Positions 25,912 to 35,061 of a stretch of DNA of 64,000 bases are shown piece by piece. Position 1 is the first letter of the stretch. Each line of letters begins with the position of its first letter. Source of the stretch: Roseiarcus sp050010035. Its GTDB lineage: Bacteria; Pseudomonadota; Alphaproteobacteria; Rhizobiales; Beijerinckiaceae. The notes under the pieces are model-generated. The model did not search any database and was not told the origin of the DNA. It was given only the letters and a program-made list of their open reading frames with translations. The translations under genes and the position numbers were made by a program. The DNA lies in the NCBI GenBank assembly GCA_050010035.1, contig JBEKLU010000010.1, positions 10,759-74,758 on the forward strand. The letters run 5' to 3'.

Positions 25912-26283
25912 CAAATGCAAAGGAATTGTCGTTTCGGCCGACGCGCGCGACGCGTCCAGATCGACTCGACGAAGAATTCGCCGTTCGCACATCGACGGCG
26001 CCGCGTGGCCCGCCGGCAGCCGCTCGCGAGGCGCGAGCGATTCGTTTCCGCTCGTCCCCGCCCGATCGCGGCCTCGGCCGATCCGCTCGGGCGGCTCGCG
26101 CGCGCGACGCCGAAAGCCTTCGGACTCCGCCTTGTCGACGACGATCCGGCGAAGCGGCGCATTGCGCGCACGGGGACGCGGCGGCGCCCGGCCGCCCGCG
26201 CGGCGCCCAACGACGCCCGTGTGCATCGGCCGACGCGGGCCGCGGCTTCGGCTGCGGCGCCGCCGGCCGACTCGGCGGCAATC
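25912..26283. other. Gene-free stretch upstream of the MarR gene
   Basis: GC-rich sequence with open frames in several phases, none of which shows a recognisable domain or a balanced residue composition. No gene is supported. Confidence 0.35.
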
Positions 26284-26320
26284 TTGTCTTGATATCTATG
26301 CGTATCATACGCTACACAAT
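26284..26320 (+). promoter_or_regulatory. Promoter region with perfect inverted repeat GCGTATCATACGC (site 8)
   Basis: A perfect 6-1-6 inverted repeat, GCGTATCATACGC, lies at 26300-26312. The 14-mer ATACGCTACACAAT at 26307-26320 matches the shared palindrome at 10 of 14 positions. A possible -35 is TTGTCT (26284-26289) with TACGCT (26308-26313) 18 nt away. The ligase start is about 410 nt downstream, leaving a long leader. Confidence 0.45.
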
Positions 26321-26731
26321 CTGCATCGACGGATCGGCGGACCGCTCCGCCGGCCGAGGCGCCGGACGCCGCGACGAAGGGGACGATCGATCGGCGTCGA
26401 CGCGCCGGGCGTTGACGTCGCGCGACGCTCGAGGGCCTTTCGAGCGCGATCGGGCCGCGATCCGTCAGATCTTCGCGGCGAACGGGAGGCGAGGGATGCG
26501 CGTTCGAGTCTGGCGCCGGTTCGGCTTTGGCCTGCGGCGCGACGCGTCCGTCATGGTCGCTGGGATCGTCTCCGACCCATGTTCTTTCACGACCGGCTTA
26601 GCGTTCGATCTCTCGGGAGGGCGGGCGACCTATTGAAGCGGTCGAGGACCGCCGTTGACAACGTCCCGGTCGGGCGCGTTCACGAGTTATGCGCTCGCGT
26701 GTCGCCCGATCGGCAACAAGGAGAAGAGGCG
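26321..26731 (+). other. Long untranslated leader of the ligase gene
   Basis: About 410 bases between the promoter-like island and the ligase ATG. It includes AT-rich patches near 26580-26690 that could hold a second promoter. No recognisable protein is encoded. A regulatory RNA is possible, but I cannot show a structure. Confidence 0.3.
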
Positions 26732-28288
26732 ATGCAGGGAACAAGCTTCTTGCGGCGGGCCGTCGCCTGCAATCCCCGGGGCACGGCGACGATTTCGGGC
26801 GCGCGGCGGCGCACGTGGAGAGAAGTCGGCGAACGGACGCCGCGGTTAGCCGCCGCGCTACGCGCCCTGGGCGTCGCCGACGGGGCCTTCGTCGCCGCGC
26901 TGGCGATGAATTCGGACCGATACGTCGAGCTTTTCTTCGCCGTCCCCTGGGCCGGCGGCGCCTTGGCGCCGCTGAACATCCGCTGGTCGGCAGCCGAGAA
27001 CGCCTATGCGCTCACCGACTCGAAATCCTCAGTCTTGTTCGTCGACGAGAGCTTCGTCGATCAGGCGCGCGAGCTCGAGCGCCAGCTTCCCTGGGTGAAG
27101 ACCCTGGTCTACATGGGCGACGGCGACGCCCCGGACGGCATGCTCTCCTACGAAGCCCTGATCGAGCGCCACGCCCCGATGGAAGACGCCAACCGGCGCG
27201 ACGAGGATCTCTGGGTGATCTTCTACACCGGCGGGACGACGGCGCACCCGAAAGGCGTGATGATGTCGCACCGCGCGCTCTTCGTCGGGACCATCGCCTA
27301 TCTTTCGATGCTGCCCACCATCGAGGATCTGAGCTTCGCCTACGTCGGCGGCTTCTTCCATTTCGCCGGCGCGAGCCCCCTGCTCTACATCACGCTGGCG
27401 GGCGGCACGCACGTGCCGCTGCCCAAGTTCGATCCCGCGCTGGTGATGAAGGCGATCTCGGAGCACAAGGTCACCAATGCGACGCTCGTGCCGACGATGA
27501 TCAACATGCTGCTCAATCATCCCGACTTCGAGCGCTACGACCTGAGCAGCTTGCAGACTTGCGTCTACGGCGGCTCGCCGATGCCCGAGGCGCTGATGGC
27601 GCAGGCGATGAAGAAACTGCCGACCTGGCGCTTCTTCCAGATTTTCGGGATGACGGAAACCGGCGGCTTCGCGACGATGCTGCGCTGGCGCGACCATATC
27701 CTTTCCGGCCCGAAATCTTCACGCATGCGCTCCGCCGGCCAGCCGGCGCCCGGCACCGAAATCAAGATCGAGCTGCCCGACGGCAGCGTCGCGCCGCCCA
27801 ATACGCTGGGCGAAATCGTCGTGCGCAGCGACAATCTGATGAGCGGCTATCTCAACAATCCCGAAGCCACGGCCGCCGTTCTCAAGGACGGCTGGATGTA
27901 CACCGGCGACGCCGGCACGATCGACGAAGACGGCTTCCTCTACGTCGCCGATCGCCTCAAGGACATGATCGTCACCGGCGGCGAGAACGTCTATTCGATC
28001 GAGGTCGAGCGCGTCCTGTTCACGCACCCGGCCGTGCGCGAAGCCGCGGTGATCGGCATACCCAGCGAGCAGTGGGGAGAGAGCGTGCACGCCGTGGTGG
28101 TGCTCAGGCAGGGGGCCAGCGTCACCGAGGAGGAGCTCACCGCCCATTGTCGCAGCCTGATCGGCGGCTACAAGATCCCGCGCAGCTACGAATTCCGCAC
28201 CGAACCCTTGCCGGTGACGGCGGTCGGCAAGGTCCGCAAGAACGTCTTGCGCGATCCCTGGTGGGTCGGCCGCACGCGCAAACTCTGA
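26732..28288 (+). CDS. AMP-forming acyl-CoA ligase
   Basis: 518 residues from ATG 26732 behind GGAGAAGAGG. It has FYTGGTTAHPKGVMMSH (P-loop), GMTETGGFATM, WMYTGDAGTIDEDGFLYVADR and the C-terminal lysine in PVTAVGKVRKN. It is closer to the medium/long-chain FadD3-like group than to the AliA-like ligase at 12007. It activates a carboxylate (possibly a longer-chain or alicyclic acid) with ATP and CoA. It appears to be transcribed alone, with the alcohol dehydrogenase-like gene 300 nt downstream having its own operator. Confidence 0.9.
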   Translation: MQGTSFLRRAVACNPRGTATISGARRRTWREVGERTPRLAAALRALGVADGAFVAALAMNSDRYVELFFAVPWAGGALAPLNIRWSAAENAYALTDSKSSVLFVDESFVDQARELERQLPWVKTLVYMGDGDAPDGMLSYEALIERHAPMEDANRRDEDLWVIFYTGGTTAHPKGVMMSHRALFVGTIAYLSMLPTIEDLSFAYVGGFFHFAGASPLLYITLAGGTHVPLPKFDPALVMKAISEHKVTNATLVPTMINMLLNHPDFERYDLSSLQTCVYGGSPMPEALMAQAMKKLPTWRFFQIFGMTETGGFATMLRWRDHILSGPKSSRMRSAGQPAPGTEIKIELPDGSVAPPNTLGEIVVRSDNLMSGYLNNPEATAAVLKDGWMYTGDAGTIDEDGFLYVADRLKDMIVTGGENVYSIEVERVLFTHPAVREAAVIGIPSEQWGESVHAVVVLRQGASVTEEELTAHCRSLIGGYKIPRSYEFRTEPLPVTAVGKVRKNVLRDPWWVGRTRKL

Positions 28289-28334
28289 AGGCGCGGGCGC
28301 CCCGCTTGTCCCGCTGGCCGGCCGAACGACGCCC

Positions 28335-28362
28335 TTGCACCCCGTACGCATGCGTATTAGTA
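28335..28362 (+). promoter_or_regulatory. Promoter and operator of the zinc-dehydrogenase-like gene (site 9)
   Basis: TTGCAC (28335-28340), a 16-nt spacer and TTAGTA (28357-28362). GTACGCATGCGTAT at 28344-28357 (12 of 14 matches; a palindrome but for the end bases) occupies the spacer. The gene start is at 28590, leaving about 225 nt of leader in which I see no gene. Confidence 0.52.
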
Positions 28363-28589
28363 CTTCGCCGACAAGAGCGCCGGCGGAGCGATCGGGCCGC
28401 GAAGGGTGGAGGAGCGCCGATGAGGCACGACGTGCTGGATGCGCCGCCGTCACGACACCGGGACGGCCGGTCTCGCGCGGCGCGACGCCGTCGGATGTCT
28501 CGGCTCGAGTCGCTCGCCGACGGGATCGAAGCGGTTTTCGCCGCCCGCCCGACGCCTCGTTCCGCCGCCAGTCGGACGCGGCTCCGGAG

Positions 28590-29615
28590 ATGAAGGCGCT
28601 CGTTCTCGAACATCGCGGGCCGGACGGACCGCGACTGCGCGATTTTCCCGATCCCGAGCCTGCGCCGGGCGAGGCCGTGATGCGCGTCGCCGCGGCGGCG
28701 CTCAACCGCGTCGACCTCTACATCCGCGACAGCGGCGCCGGAATCACGCAGACGTTGCCGCTGGTGATGGGGGTCGAGGGCGCGGGCGAGATCGTCCATG
28801 CGGAACCGGGCAGCGGGCTCGAGCCGGGAATGAAGGCCATCCTCTATTCCGAGGCGTTCTGCGGCAAATGCCGATACTGCCTCGCGGGCGACCAGCCGCT
28901 CTGCGAATCCGTCCGCATCTGCGGCGAACATCGGCATGGGACCTTCGCCGAATATATCGCCATGCCCAGCCAATGCTTTGTGCCGCTGCCGCGGGACGCC
29001 GACCTGCGCGAGGCCGGGGTGCTGATGAGCGCCTATCTCACGGCGTGGCGCATGCTGTTCGGCAAGAAGGCGCTGAGGCCCGGCGAGAGCGTGCTCGTCG
29101 TCGGCATCGGCGGCGGCGTCGCCGTCGCCTGCCTCCAGCTCGCGCGATTGGTCGGAGCGCGCGTCTACGTGACCTCGTCGAGCGACGACAAGCTCAAGCG
29201 CGCCAAGGCGCTCGGCGCGGAGGGCGGCGTCAACTATCGCACTGAACGCGTTTCCAAACGCATCCTGGAGATGACCGGCGGCGCCGGCGTCGACATGGTC
29301 GTCGACAGCGTCGGGGAAGCGAGCTGGGGCGAATCGCTGCGGTCGCTGAGGCGGCGAGGGCGGTTGGTGACCTGCGGCGCGACGACCGGGTCGAATCCGC
29401 CCGCGGACATCCAGCGGCTGTTCATTCGGCAGCTCGAGATCTACGGGTCCACCGGGGGCAGCCTCGCGGAATTCCGCGAGCTGCTGCAAGTCTACAACCG
29501 GGGCCTGCTGCGTCCGGTGATCGACAGCGTCTATGCATTGGAGGACATCGACGCGGCCTTCGGCCGGCTTTCGCGAGGCGAGCAGTTCGGAAAGCTCGCG
29601 GTCGTCATTGCGTGA
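28590..29615 (+). CDS. Zinc-type medium-chain dehydrogenase/reductase
   Basis: 341 residues from ATG 28590 behind CCGGAG. A GroES-like N-terminal domain has a four-cysteine structural zinc loop (FCGKCRYCLAGDQPLCES), and a Rossmann domain has VLVVGIGGGVAVA. The C-terminal SLAEFRELLQVYNRG is typical of this family. It oxidises an alcohol or reduces an enone with NAD(P)H; the substrate is unknown. It stands alone between the ligase and the transporter genes. Confidence 0.85.
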   Translation: MKALVLEHRGPDGPRLRDFPDPEPAPGEAVMRVAAAALNRVDLYIRDSGAGITQTLPLVMGVEGAGEIVHAEPGSGLEPGMKAILYSEAFCGKCRYCLAGDQPLCESVRICGEHRHGTFAEYIAMPSQCFVPLPRDADLREAGVLMSAYLTAWRMLFGKKALRPGESVLVVGIGGGVAVACLQLARLVGARVYVTSSSDDKLKRAKALGAEGGVNYRTERVSKRILEMTGGAGVDMVVDSVGEASWGESLRSLRRRGRLVTCGATTGSNPPADIQRLFIRQLEIYGSTGGSLAEFRELLQVYNRGLLRPVIDSVYALEDIDAAFGRLSRGEQFGKLAVVIA

Positions 29616-29654
29616 GGCCGCGCGGCGCCAACGGCGCCGACGCGCTTTCCGGTA

Positions 29655-29709
29655 TTGACACGGCGTCGCGACGAGATAGGATACGCATATAGACGATATG
29701 CTAGTGTTC
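29655..29709 (+). promoter_or_regulatory. Promoter and operator of the substrate-binding gene (site 10)
   Basis: A consensus TTGACA (29655-29660), 16 nt, TAGGAT (29677-29682). The operator ATATGCTAGTGTTC (29696-29709, 12 of 14 matches) lies just downstream of the -10, near the expected transcription start. The gene begins at 29789 after AAGGAGG. Confidence 0.62.
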
Positions 29710-29788
29710 GACATGGGAGGATGCACGGCCGCGCCATTCGCGCCGGCCGTCGCCGGTTTGCGCTGATGCGAACCCAAGGAGGGTTTAT

Positions 29789-31003
29789 ATGATCCGCAAA
29801 GCCTGGGGAATTTTCGGACTCGTCGCGGCTCTGACGTTCGGGCAGAGCCTGATCAGTTCCTCGATGACGGCTCAGGCTCAAACAGTGGGCCCGATCAAGA
29901 TCGGCGTGCTGAAAATCGACAGCGGGCCGTTCGCGACCTACGCCAGCCTGGTCGAAGAGGCGGCGCGCACGTCGGTCGATATTCTGAACGCCGACGGCGG
30001 CGCGCTCGGCCGCAAGTTCGAGGTCGTGGTGCAGGCGCACGCCGGCACGCCGGCCAGCGCCATAGCCGCGGCGACGAGGCTGGTTCAGGAGGACGGCGTC
30101 AGCTTCATAACCGGGCAGACGCCCTCCAATCACTCGTTGGCCATCGCGCCGCGCTTGGCCGATCTGAACGCGCTGATGATCGACGTCTATTCGCAGAGCG
30201 ACGATCTGCTGACCAAGGCGTGCCAGCCGAACTATTTCCGCGTCACCACGCCGGACAGCGTCGTCACCGCGATGATGCGCGATTTCGTGAAGAAGTCTGG
30301 CGCCAAGACGTGGAACATGATCTCGCCGGATTATGCGACCGGCCACTCCTTCTCCAAGAAGTTCACCGAAATGGTCGAGGCGCTTGGCGGCTCCGTGCAG
30401 GAGTCGCTTTTCGCGCCCCAGGGCACCACCGACTTCGGCAGCTACATCTCTCAGCTCGGCAAGCCGGCCGACGGGCTGATGGTGACGCTCTACATGTCCG
30501 ACGGCAACGCCTTCGCCAAGCAGCAGAAGCAGTTCGGTCTGTTCGACAAGTACAAGGTGGTGCTCGGCAACGGCTTCGCGACCGAGTACCAGCTCGACGC
30601 CCAGGGCGACACCGTGCTCGGCGTGCTCAACGGGCTGTCGTATCACTACACGATGCCGGGCGAGCGCAACGCGGCTTACGTGAAGGCCTTCGAAGCGCTC
30701 ACCAAGCGCAAGCCGATCTATACGGACGCCGACATGATGGTGGGGCTGGAAATGCTGCGCGCGGCGATCGTCAAGGCGCAGTCCACCGATGTTCCGGCGG
30801 TCCGCGCGGCGCTGTCGGGGCTGAAGGCCCCCACGATTTACGGCGACGTCGAAATGCGGGCCGCGGACCATCACCTCATCCGCCAGAACGGCGTAGCGCA
30901 GGTCGTGCGGTCCGCCGACGGCAAGACGACGTTCACGATGCGCGCGATCGAGCCGGGGGCCGATCTGTATCCGCCGCCGAGCCCCGATTGCAAAGCGCAA
31001 TAG
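29789..31003 (+). CDS. Liv-type ABC transporter substrate-binding protein
   Basis: 404 residues from ATG 29789 with AAGGAGG upstream. A Sec signal peptide (MIRKAWGIFGLVAALTF to TAQAQ) precedes a type-I periplasmic binding fold: IKIGVLKIDSGPFATYASLVEEA, LNADGGALGRKFEVVVQAHAGTPASAIAAA. It is clearly paralogous to the protein at 35062-36243 (shared GALGRK, GTPASAIAAA, GDVEMRAADH), which belongs to the transporter operon just downstream. It has its own promoter, so it may supply the same membrane complex with a different ligand (inference). Confidence 0.9.
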   Translation: MIRKAWGIFGLVAALTFGQSLISSSMTAQAQTVGPIKIGVLKIDSGPFATYASLVEEAARTSVDILNADGGALGRKFEVVVQAHAGTPASAIAAATRLVQEDGVSFITGQTPSNHSLAIAPRLADLNALMIDVYSQSDDLLTKACQPNYFRVTTPDSVVTAMMRDFVKKSGAKTWNMISPDYATGHSFSKKFTEMVEALGGSVQESLFAPQGTTDFGSYISQLGKPADGLMVTLYMSDGNAFAKQQKQFGLFDKYKVVLGNGFATEYQLDAQGDTVLGVLNGLSYHYTMPGERNAAYVKAFEALTKRKPIYTDADMMVGLEMLRAAIVKAQSTDVPAVRAALSGLKAPTIYGDVEMRAADHHLIRQNGVAQVVRSADGKTTFTMRAIEPGADLYPPPSPDCKAQ

Positions 31004-31414
31004 GCGACGGCCGGGAACGGCGCGGAGACGCCGGGTCGATGGAGGCTGGTCGGCTAGTCGTCGAGTTGCGCGGCTCGCGCGCGAATTGGAGCCGCCGCCA
31101 GCGTGTGTCGCCGGCGGCGTCGCGCCGATCCTCGGACTGCAAGGGAACGGAACGCGAGGCGTGCGCGCTGGTCGAGGCGTGGCTCGGGCCGACGAAATCG
31201 GGGCGCCATTCGGCGCGCGTTGCACGGTCTCTCGCCCCTTTCCAGTCGCAACCGGATTCGACGGTCGCTTCGCGTCGGGCGCGCGGTCGATGCAAGTGCG
31301 CTCCGACGGAACGTGCGCGCGGCCGGGGCCGGCCGCATGACGGACGCCGGCGCGCTGAGGCCGGCGAATTCGGCCGCGACTGGATCGAATTCGCAAGCGT
31401 GATCGCCAATGGCG
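31004..31414 (+). other. Gene-free stretch downstream of the substrate-binding gene
   Basis: More than 400 bases in which the open frames are rich in Arg/Ala/Gly and resemble no known protein. No gene, repeat or convincing terminator hairpin with a T-run is seen. Confidence 0.4.
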
Positions 31415-31443
31415 TTGCGCGAGATCGTACAGTAGCGTAATAT
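31415..31443 (+). promoter_or_regulatory. Promoter and operator of the second Liv operon (site 11)
   Basis: TTGCGC (31415-31420), 17 nt, TAATAT (31438-31443). GTACAGTAGCGTAA (31427-31440, 11 of 14 matches) fills the spacer and overlaps the -10. The first gene starts at 31730, leaving an untranslated leader of about 285 nt. Confidence 0.6.
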
Positions 31444-31729
31444 ATCGCAATCATACTTTCACCCACGGCTGAGGGCCGGACATGAAGGGGCTCGGATGCT
31501 CGAATCGGCGGCTCAGCGCGGCGCGGACCGCCTCGCTGCGACGGGCCTTGGGCGTCGGCGAACTCGGAAAACGGGCGCCGCGCGGGCGTCGCGACGGGCC
31601 GCGCGCGGCGATCGCTCGGCGCGCGAGGGCGGCTCGCGGCGATCATGGCCGTGTGAGGACGCGAGTCGGCCGGCGCACGGTGTCCACCCTCGCAACCTTC
31701 GTCCGGGCGCGCCTTTGATCGGAGCCGAG

Positions 31730-32602
31730 ATGGACTTTTCGCAGATCTTGAACATCGCGCAACTGGCCAACGCGCTCGCATTGGCCTCGTTGCTCACGAT
31801 CCTGGCGAGCGGTCTCGCACTGATCTTCGGCTTGCGCGACGTGATGAACTTCGCGCACGGCGCGCTGTTCATGATCGGCGCGTACCTCGGCTACACGATC
31901 TCGGGGATGTTCAATTTCTGGGCCGCGCTGGCGATCGTGCCGGCGCTGCTCGCCCTGCTCGGGGTGGCGTTCGAGTACGCGTTGGTCAGGCCGCTGCAAC
32001 GGCGTTCGCCGATGGACGTCGCGCTCGTCACCTACGGCCTGGCGCTGATCCTCAGCCAGGTCGTGATCAAGATCTGGGGCACGGCGCCGTTGTCGGTGGC
32101 GGAGCCGCCCTCGCTCAGCGGTTCGATCAACCTGTTCGGGCAGCCCTATCCTGCGTACCGCATCTTTCTCATCGGCGTCGGCTTCGGCGCCTGCGCGGCG
32201 CTCGCCGCGTGGCTGAAGTACACGCGCTCGGGCATGCACGTGCGCGCCGTCAGCCAGTCGCCCATGGTCGCGCGGATCATGGGAGTCAACACCGACCGCC
32301 TGGGATTGCTGGTCGTTTGCATGGGCACGGGGTTCGCCGGGTTCGCGGGCGTGCTGGCGGGGCCGTATCTCTCCGTCGATCCGGCCTTGGGCGCGTCCAT
32401 CCTGATCAACTGCCTGATCGTCGTCGTCATCGGCGGCCTCGGCAGCGTCGGGGGAACCATCGCGGCCGCGGTGGTGTACGGCCTCATCCAGGTCCTCGGC
32501 TCGCTGCTGTCGCCGACTCTCGCCGTCATGGCGCCCTACCTGCTCCTGTTCTTCGTGCTGCTGTGGCGACCGCAAGGCTTCGGCCGCGGGAGGGTCGCTT
32601 GA
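31730..32602 (+). CDS. Liv-type ABC transporter permease (LivH family)
   Basis: 290 residues from ATG 31730 after GGAGCC. About eight hydrophobic segments; LivH landmarks are ALIFGLRDVMNFAHGALFMIGAY, the loop RSGMHVRAVSQSPMVARIMGVN and VVVIGGLGSVGGTIAAA. It is the inner-membrane channel subunit of the second uptake system. Its stop overlaps the ATG of the livM-like gene (TGATG). It is the first gene of livH-M-G-F, substrate-binding protein, racemase. Confidence 0.93.
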   Translation: MDFSQILNIAQLANALALASLLTILASGLALIFGLRDVMNFAHGALFMIGAYLGYTISGMFNFWAALAIVPALLALLGVAFEYALVRPLQRRSPMDVALVTYGLALILSQVVIKIWGTAPLSVAEPPSLSGSINLFGQPYPAYRIFLIGVGFGACAALAAWLKYTRSGMHVRAVSQSPMVARIMGVNTDRLGLLVVCMGTGFAGFAGVLAGPYLSVDPALGASILINCLIVVVIGGLGSVGGTIAAAVVYGLIQVLGSLLSPTLAVMAPYLLLFFVLLWRPQGFGRGRVA

Positions 32603-33663
32603 TGGACGCCGTGCAGGGCTTGGCGACGGACGCATCGATGACGCCGAGCGCTGCACGGGCGGGATACCCCGATCTTCTCAAGCGGGGCGTCGTCGTCGCC
32701 GCGTTGATCGTCCTCGGCTTGTTCGCGCCGACCGTGATCCGGAACACCTACTATCTCGGCCTGATGGGCGACGCGGTCGTGCTGGGGATCGCCGCCGTGT
32801 CGATCGGTTTCCTGGCGCATCAGTGCGGCCTCATGATGTTCGGCGCCGCGGCCTTTACCGGCGGCGCTACCTACCTTTACGCGATCGCGTTGACGCGGTT
32901 CGGCTGGAACGTGATGGCGGCGGCCGCTTTCACGCTGCTGGCCTCGACGCTGCTTTCGGCCCTGATCGGCGCGCTGATCGTACGCGCGCGGCCCCTGCCT
33001 TTCGCCATGTTGACCCTGGCGCTGGCGCAGATGTTGCGCTCGGTGGTGATGATCACCGACTTTCGGCCGGTGACCGGCGGCGACGACGGCTTGGCGCTGA
33101 GCTTCGCCGGCGCCTTTTTCGGTTTGCCCCAGGCACAGCTTTCCAGGCCCGAGGGCTTCTGGCCCGTCGCCTGGCTGGCGCTGTGCGGCGTCATGCTGCT
33201 CGCCTGGGCGGTGGGCCGCTCGCGCGCGGGGCGCGTGTTGCGCGCCATCCGGGCCAACGAAGAGCGCATGCGCTTTTCCGGCTTCAACACCTACGCGCCG
33301 CGCGTGCTGGCCTTCTCGCTCGCCGGTTTCATCGCGGCCGTCTCGGGATTGCTGACCGGGCTGCACACCGCCTTTGCGTCGCCCGAGCTGCTCGATTTCA
33401 CCACCGGCGGCAACGCGCTGGTGTCGACGCTGGTCGGCGGGGTCGGCATGGTCAGCGGGCCGGTCCTCGGCGCGCTGCTTTTTGTGATCGCCCAAGATCA
33501 GTTCGGCGCCAACGGCAACCTCGAATTGCTGACCGGTCTCGGCGTGGTGCTGGTCATCGTCGCCTTTCCCGAAGGCGCGATGGGCTTCATCCGCAACTCA
33601 GTTGCGAGATTCGGCGGACGCGGCGCGCAAGCCCAGCGAGGTGGCGACCATGCTGCGCGTTGA
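32602..33663 (+). CDS. Liv-type ABC transporter permease (LivM family)
   Basis: 353 residues. It has a leading cytoplasmic stretch of ~25 residues, then hydrophobic segments with the LivM-like IAAVSIGFLAHQCGLMMFGAAAF, the loop RSRAGRVLRAIRANEERMRFSGFN, and ALVSTLVGGVGMVSGPVLGA. It pairs with LivH. The start overlaps the livH stop by one base, and the end overlaps the livG-like gene by 14 nt. Confidence 0.92.
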   Translation: MDAVQGLATDASMTPSAARAGYPDLLKRGVVVAALIVLGLFAPTVIRNTYYLGLMGDAVVLGIAAVSIGFLAHQCGLMMFGAAAFTGGATYLYAIALTRFGWNVMAAAAFTLLASTLLSALIGALIVRARPLPFAMLTLALAQMLRSVVMITDFRPVTGGDDGLALSFAGAFFGLPQAQLSRPEGFWPVAWLALCGVMLLAWAVGRSRAGRVLRAIRANEERMRFSGFNTYAPRVLAFSLAGFIAAVSGLLTGLHTAFASPELLDFTTGGNALVSTLVGGVGMVSGPVLGALLFVIAQDQFGANGNLELLTGLGVVLVIVAFPEGAMGFIRNSVARFGGRGAQAQRGGDHAAR

Positions 33664-34348
33664 CGACCTGACCGTGGCGTATGGCAGCCTCAGGGCGCTC
33701 GACGGAGTGAGCCTGGAAGTGGCCCGGCGCGGCGCGCTTCATGGGATCATCGGGCCGAACGGCGCCGGCAAGTCGACATTGATGGACGCCATCACCGGCC
33801 GGCGCAAGCCGACGCACGGCCGGATTTTCTTCGACGGCCAGGACGTCACCCGCCATTCCGTGGAGCGCCGCCGCCGCCTCGGCATGTCGCGCTCGTTCCA
33901 GCGCACCAGCATCTTTCCCGGCATTCGCGTGGGCGAGCAGTTGGAGCTGGTCGCTTCGCAGCTCGGCGAGAAAGACCTGGCCGGCATCGTCGACACCCTG
34001 GACCTCGGGCGCGTCTACGACGAGTTCGCCGACGTCATCGCCTATGGCGACCAACGGCGCGTCGACATCGCGCTCGCGCTGATCGGCCAGCCCAGCCTGA
34101 TGCTGCTCGACGAGCCGGCGGCGGGTCTGTCGACCGCCGAAACGACCACGCTGTTCGAGCATCTGGCGGCGGTGGCGCGCGAGCGCGACGTCACCGCGCT
34201 GGTGGTCGAGCACGACGTCGAGGCGGTGTTCCGCTTCTGCGACACGATCACCGCGCTCGATCTCGGCCGCCTGCTGGCCAACGGCGCGCCGGACGAAGTG
34301 CGCCGCGACCCGCGCGTGATCGCGGCTTACCTGGGAAGCGCCGCATGA
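33650..34348 (+). CDS. Liv-type ABC transporter ATP-binding protein (LivG family)
   Basis: 232 residues from ATG 33650, chosen because GAGGTGG lies six bases upstream; an upstream TTG at 33602 is less likely. Walker A IIGPNGAGKSTLMDAI and Walker B LMLLDEPAAGL are clear, and the switch His is in LVVEHDVEAV. The ABC signature is degenerate (IAYGDQRRVDIA instead of LSYGQQR). It works with the livF-type ATPase downstream, whose ATG overlaps this stop. Confidence 0.9.
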   Translation: MLRVDDLTVAYGSLRALDGVSLEVARRGALHGIIGPNGAGKSTLMDAITGRRKPTHGRIFFDGQDVTRHSVERRRRLGMSRSFQRTSIFPGIRVGEQLELVASQLGEKDLAGIVDTLDLGRVYDEFADVIAYGDQRRVDIALALIGQPSLMLLDEPAAGLSTAETTTLFEHLAAVARERDVTALVVEHDVEAVFRFCDTITALDLGRLLANGAPDEVRRDPRVIAAYLGSAA

Positions 34349-35040
34349 GTTTCATCGACGTCAAGGGCCTGCGCGCCGGCTACGGCAAGTCCGTGGTTCT
34401 GCGCGATATCGATCTGCAGGTCGACGAAGGCGAGGCGGTGGCGGTGGTCGGCAAGAACGGCGCCGGCAAGTCCACCCTGCTGATGTCCTTCTTCGGCGGG
34501 ACGACGGTCAGCGGCGGCTCGATCGAAGTCGGCGGCGTCGCGTTGCAGAAACTGCCGGCCTATCGGGCGGCGCAGCAGGGCGTGGCGCTGTCGCCGCAGG
34601 GCCGGATGATCCTGCCGCATCTGACGGTGGGCGAGAACCTGGCGCTCGGCGCCGCGTGCAGGCGCAAGGGGCCTTGGACGATGGAGACGGTCTTCCAACT
34701 GTTTCCGATGCTGCGCGAGCGGCGCAACGCGATGGGAACGGCGCTGAGCGGCGGTCAGCAGCAGATGGTGGCGGTTGGCCGCGCCTTGCTGGGCAATCCC
34801 CGCGTGCTGCTGCTCGACGAGCCGTCGCAAGGTTTGTCGCCGGTGCTGGTCGACGACCTGGCCCGCGTGTTCAACCAGATCCGCGCCGCCGGCGTCGGCG
34901 TGCTGATGGTCGAGCAGCACTTGAACCTGGTGCGCCGCGTCAGCCAGCGCTTCGTCGTCATGGCCAAGGGCGAAATCATCGACCAGGGACGGACCGCGGA
35001 CATCGACTTCGAGGAACACCGCGCCGCTTTAGCTTTCTAG
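34345..35040 (+). CDS. Liv-type ABC transporter ATP-binding protein (LivF family)
   Basis: 231 residues with Walker A VVGKNGAGKSTL, signature ALSGGQQQMVAVGRAL, Walker B VLLLDEPSQGL and the switch segment VLMVEQHL. It is coupled to the LivG-like gene by a four-base ATGA overlap. In an asymmetric pair this subunit supplies the intact signature motif. Confidence 0.93.
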   Translation: MSFIDVKGLRAGYGKSVVLRDIDLQVDEGEAVAVVGKNGAGKSTLLMSFFGGTTVSGGSIEVGGVALQKLPAYRAAQQGVALSPQGRMILPHLTVGENLALGAACRRKGPWTMETVFQLFPMLRERRNAMGTALSGGQQQMVAVGRALLGNPRVLLLDEPSQGLSPVLVDDLARVFNQIRAAGVGVLMVEQHLNLVRRVSQRFVVMAKGEIIDQGRTADIDFEEHRAALAF

Positions 35041-35061
35041 CCAGGAAAAGGGAGGGAACCT

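Noticed and set aside
25824..26636. Open frames in the MarR-ligase intergenic region as possible genes
   Set aside because: Arg/Ala-rich composition, no recognisable domain, and they run through the promoter-like island at 26284-26320.
31024..31720. Short open frames between the orphan binding protein and the second Liv operon
   Set aside because: No family, no good ribosome site and composition typical of random GC-rich sequence.
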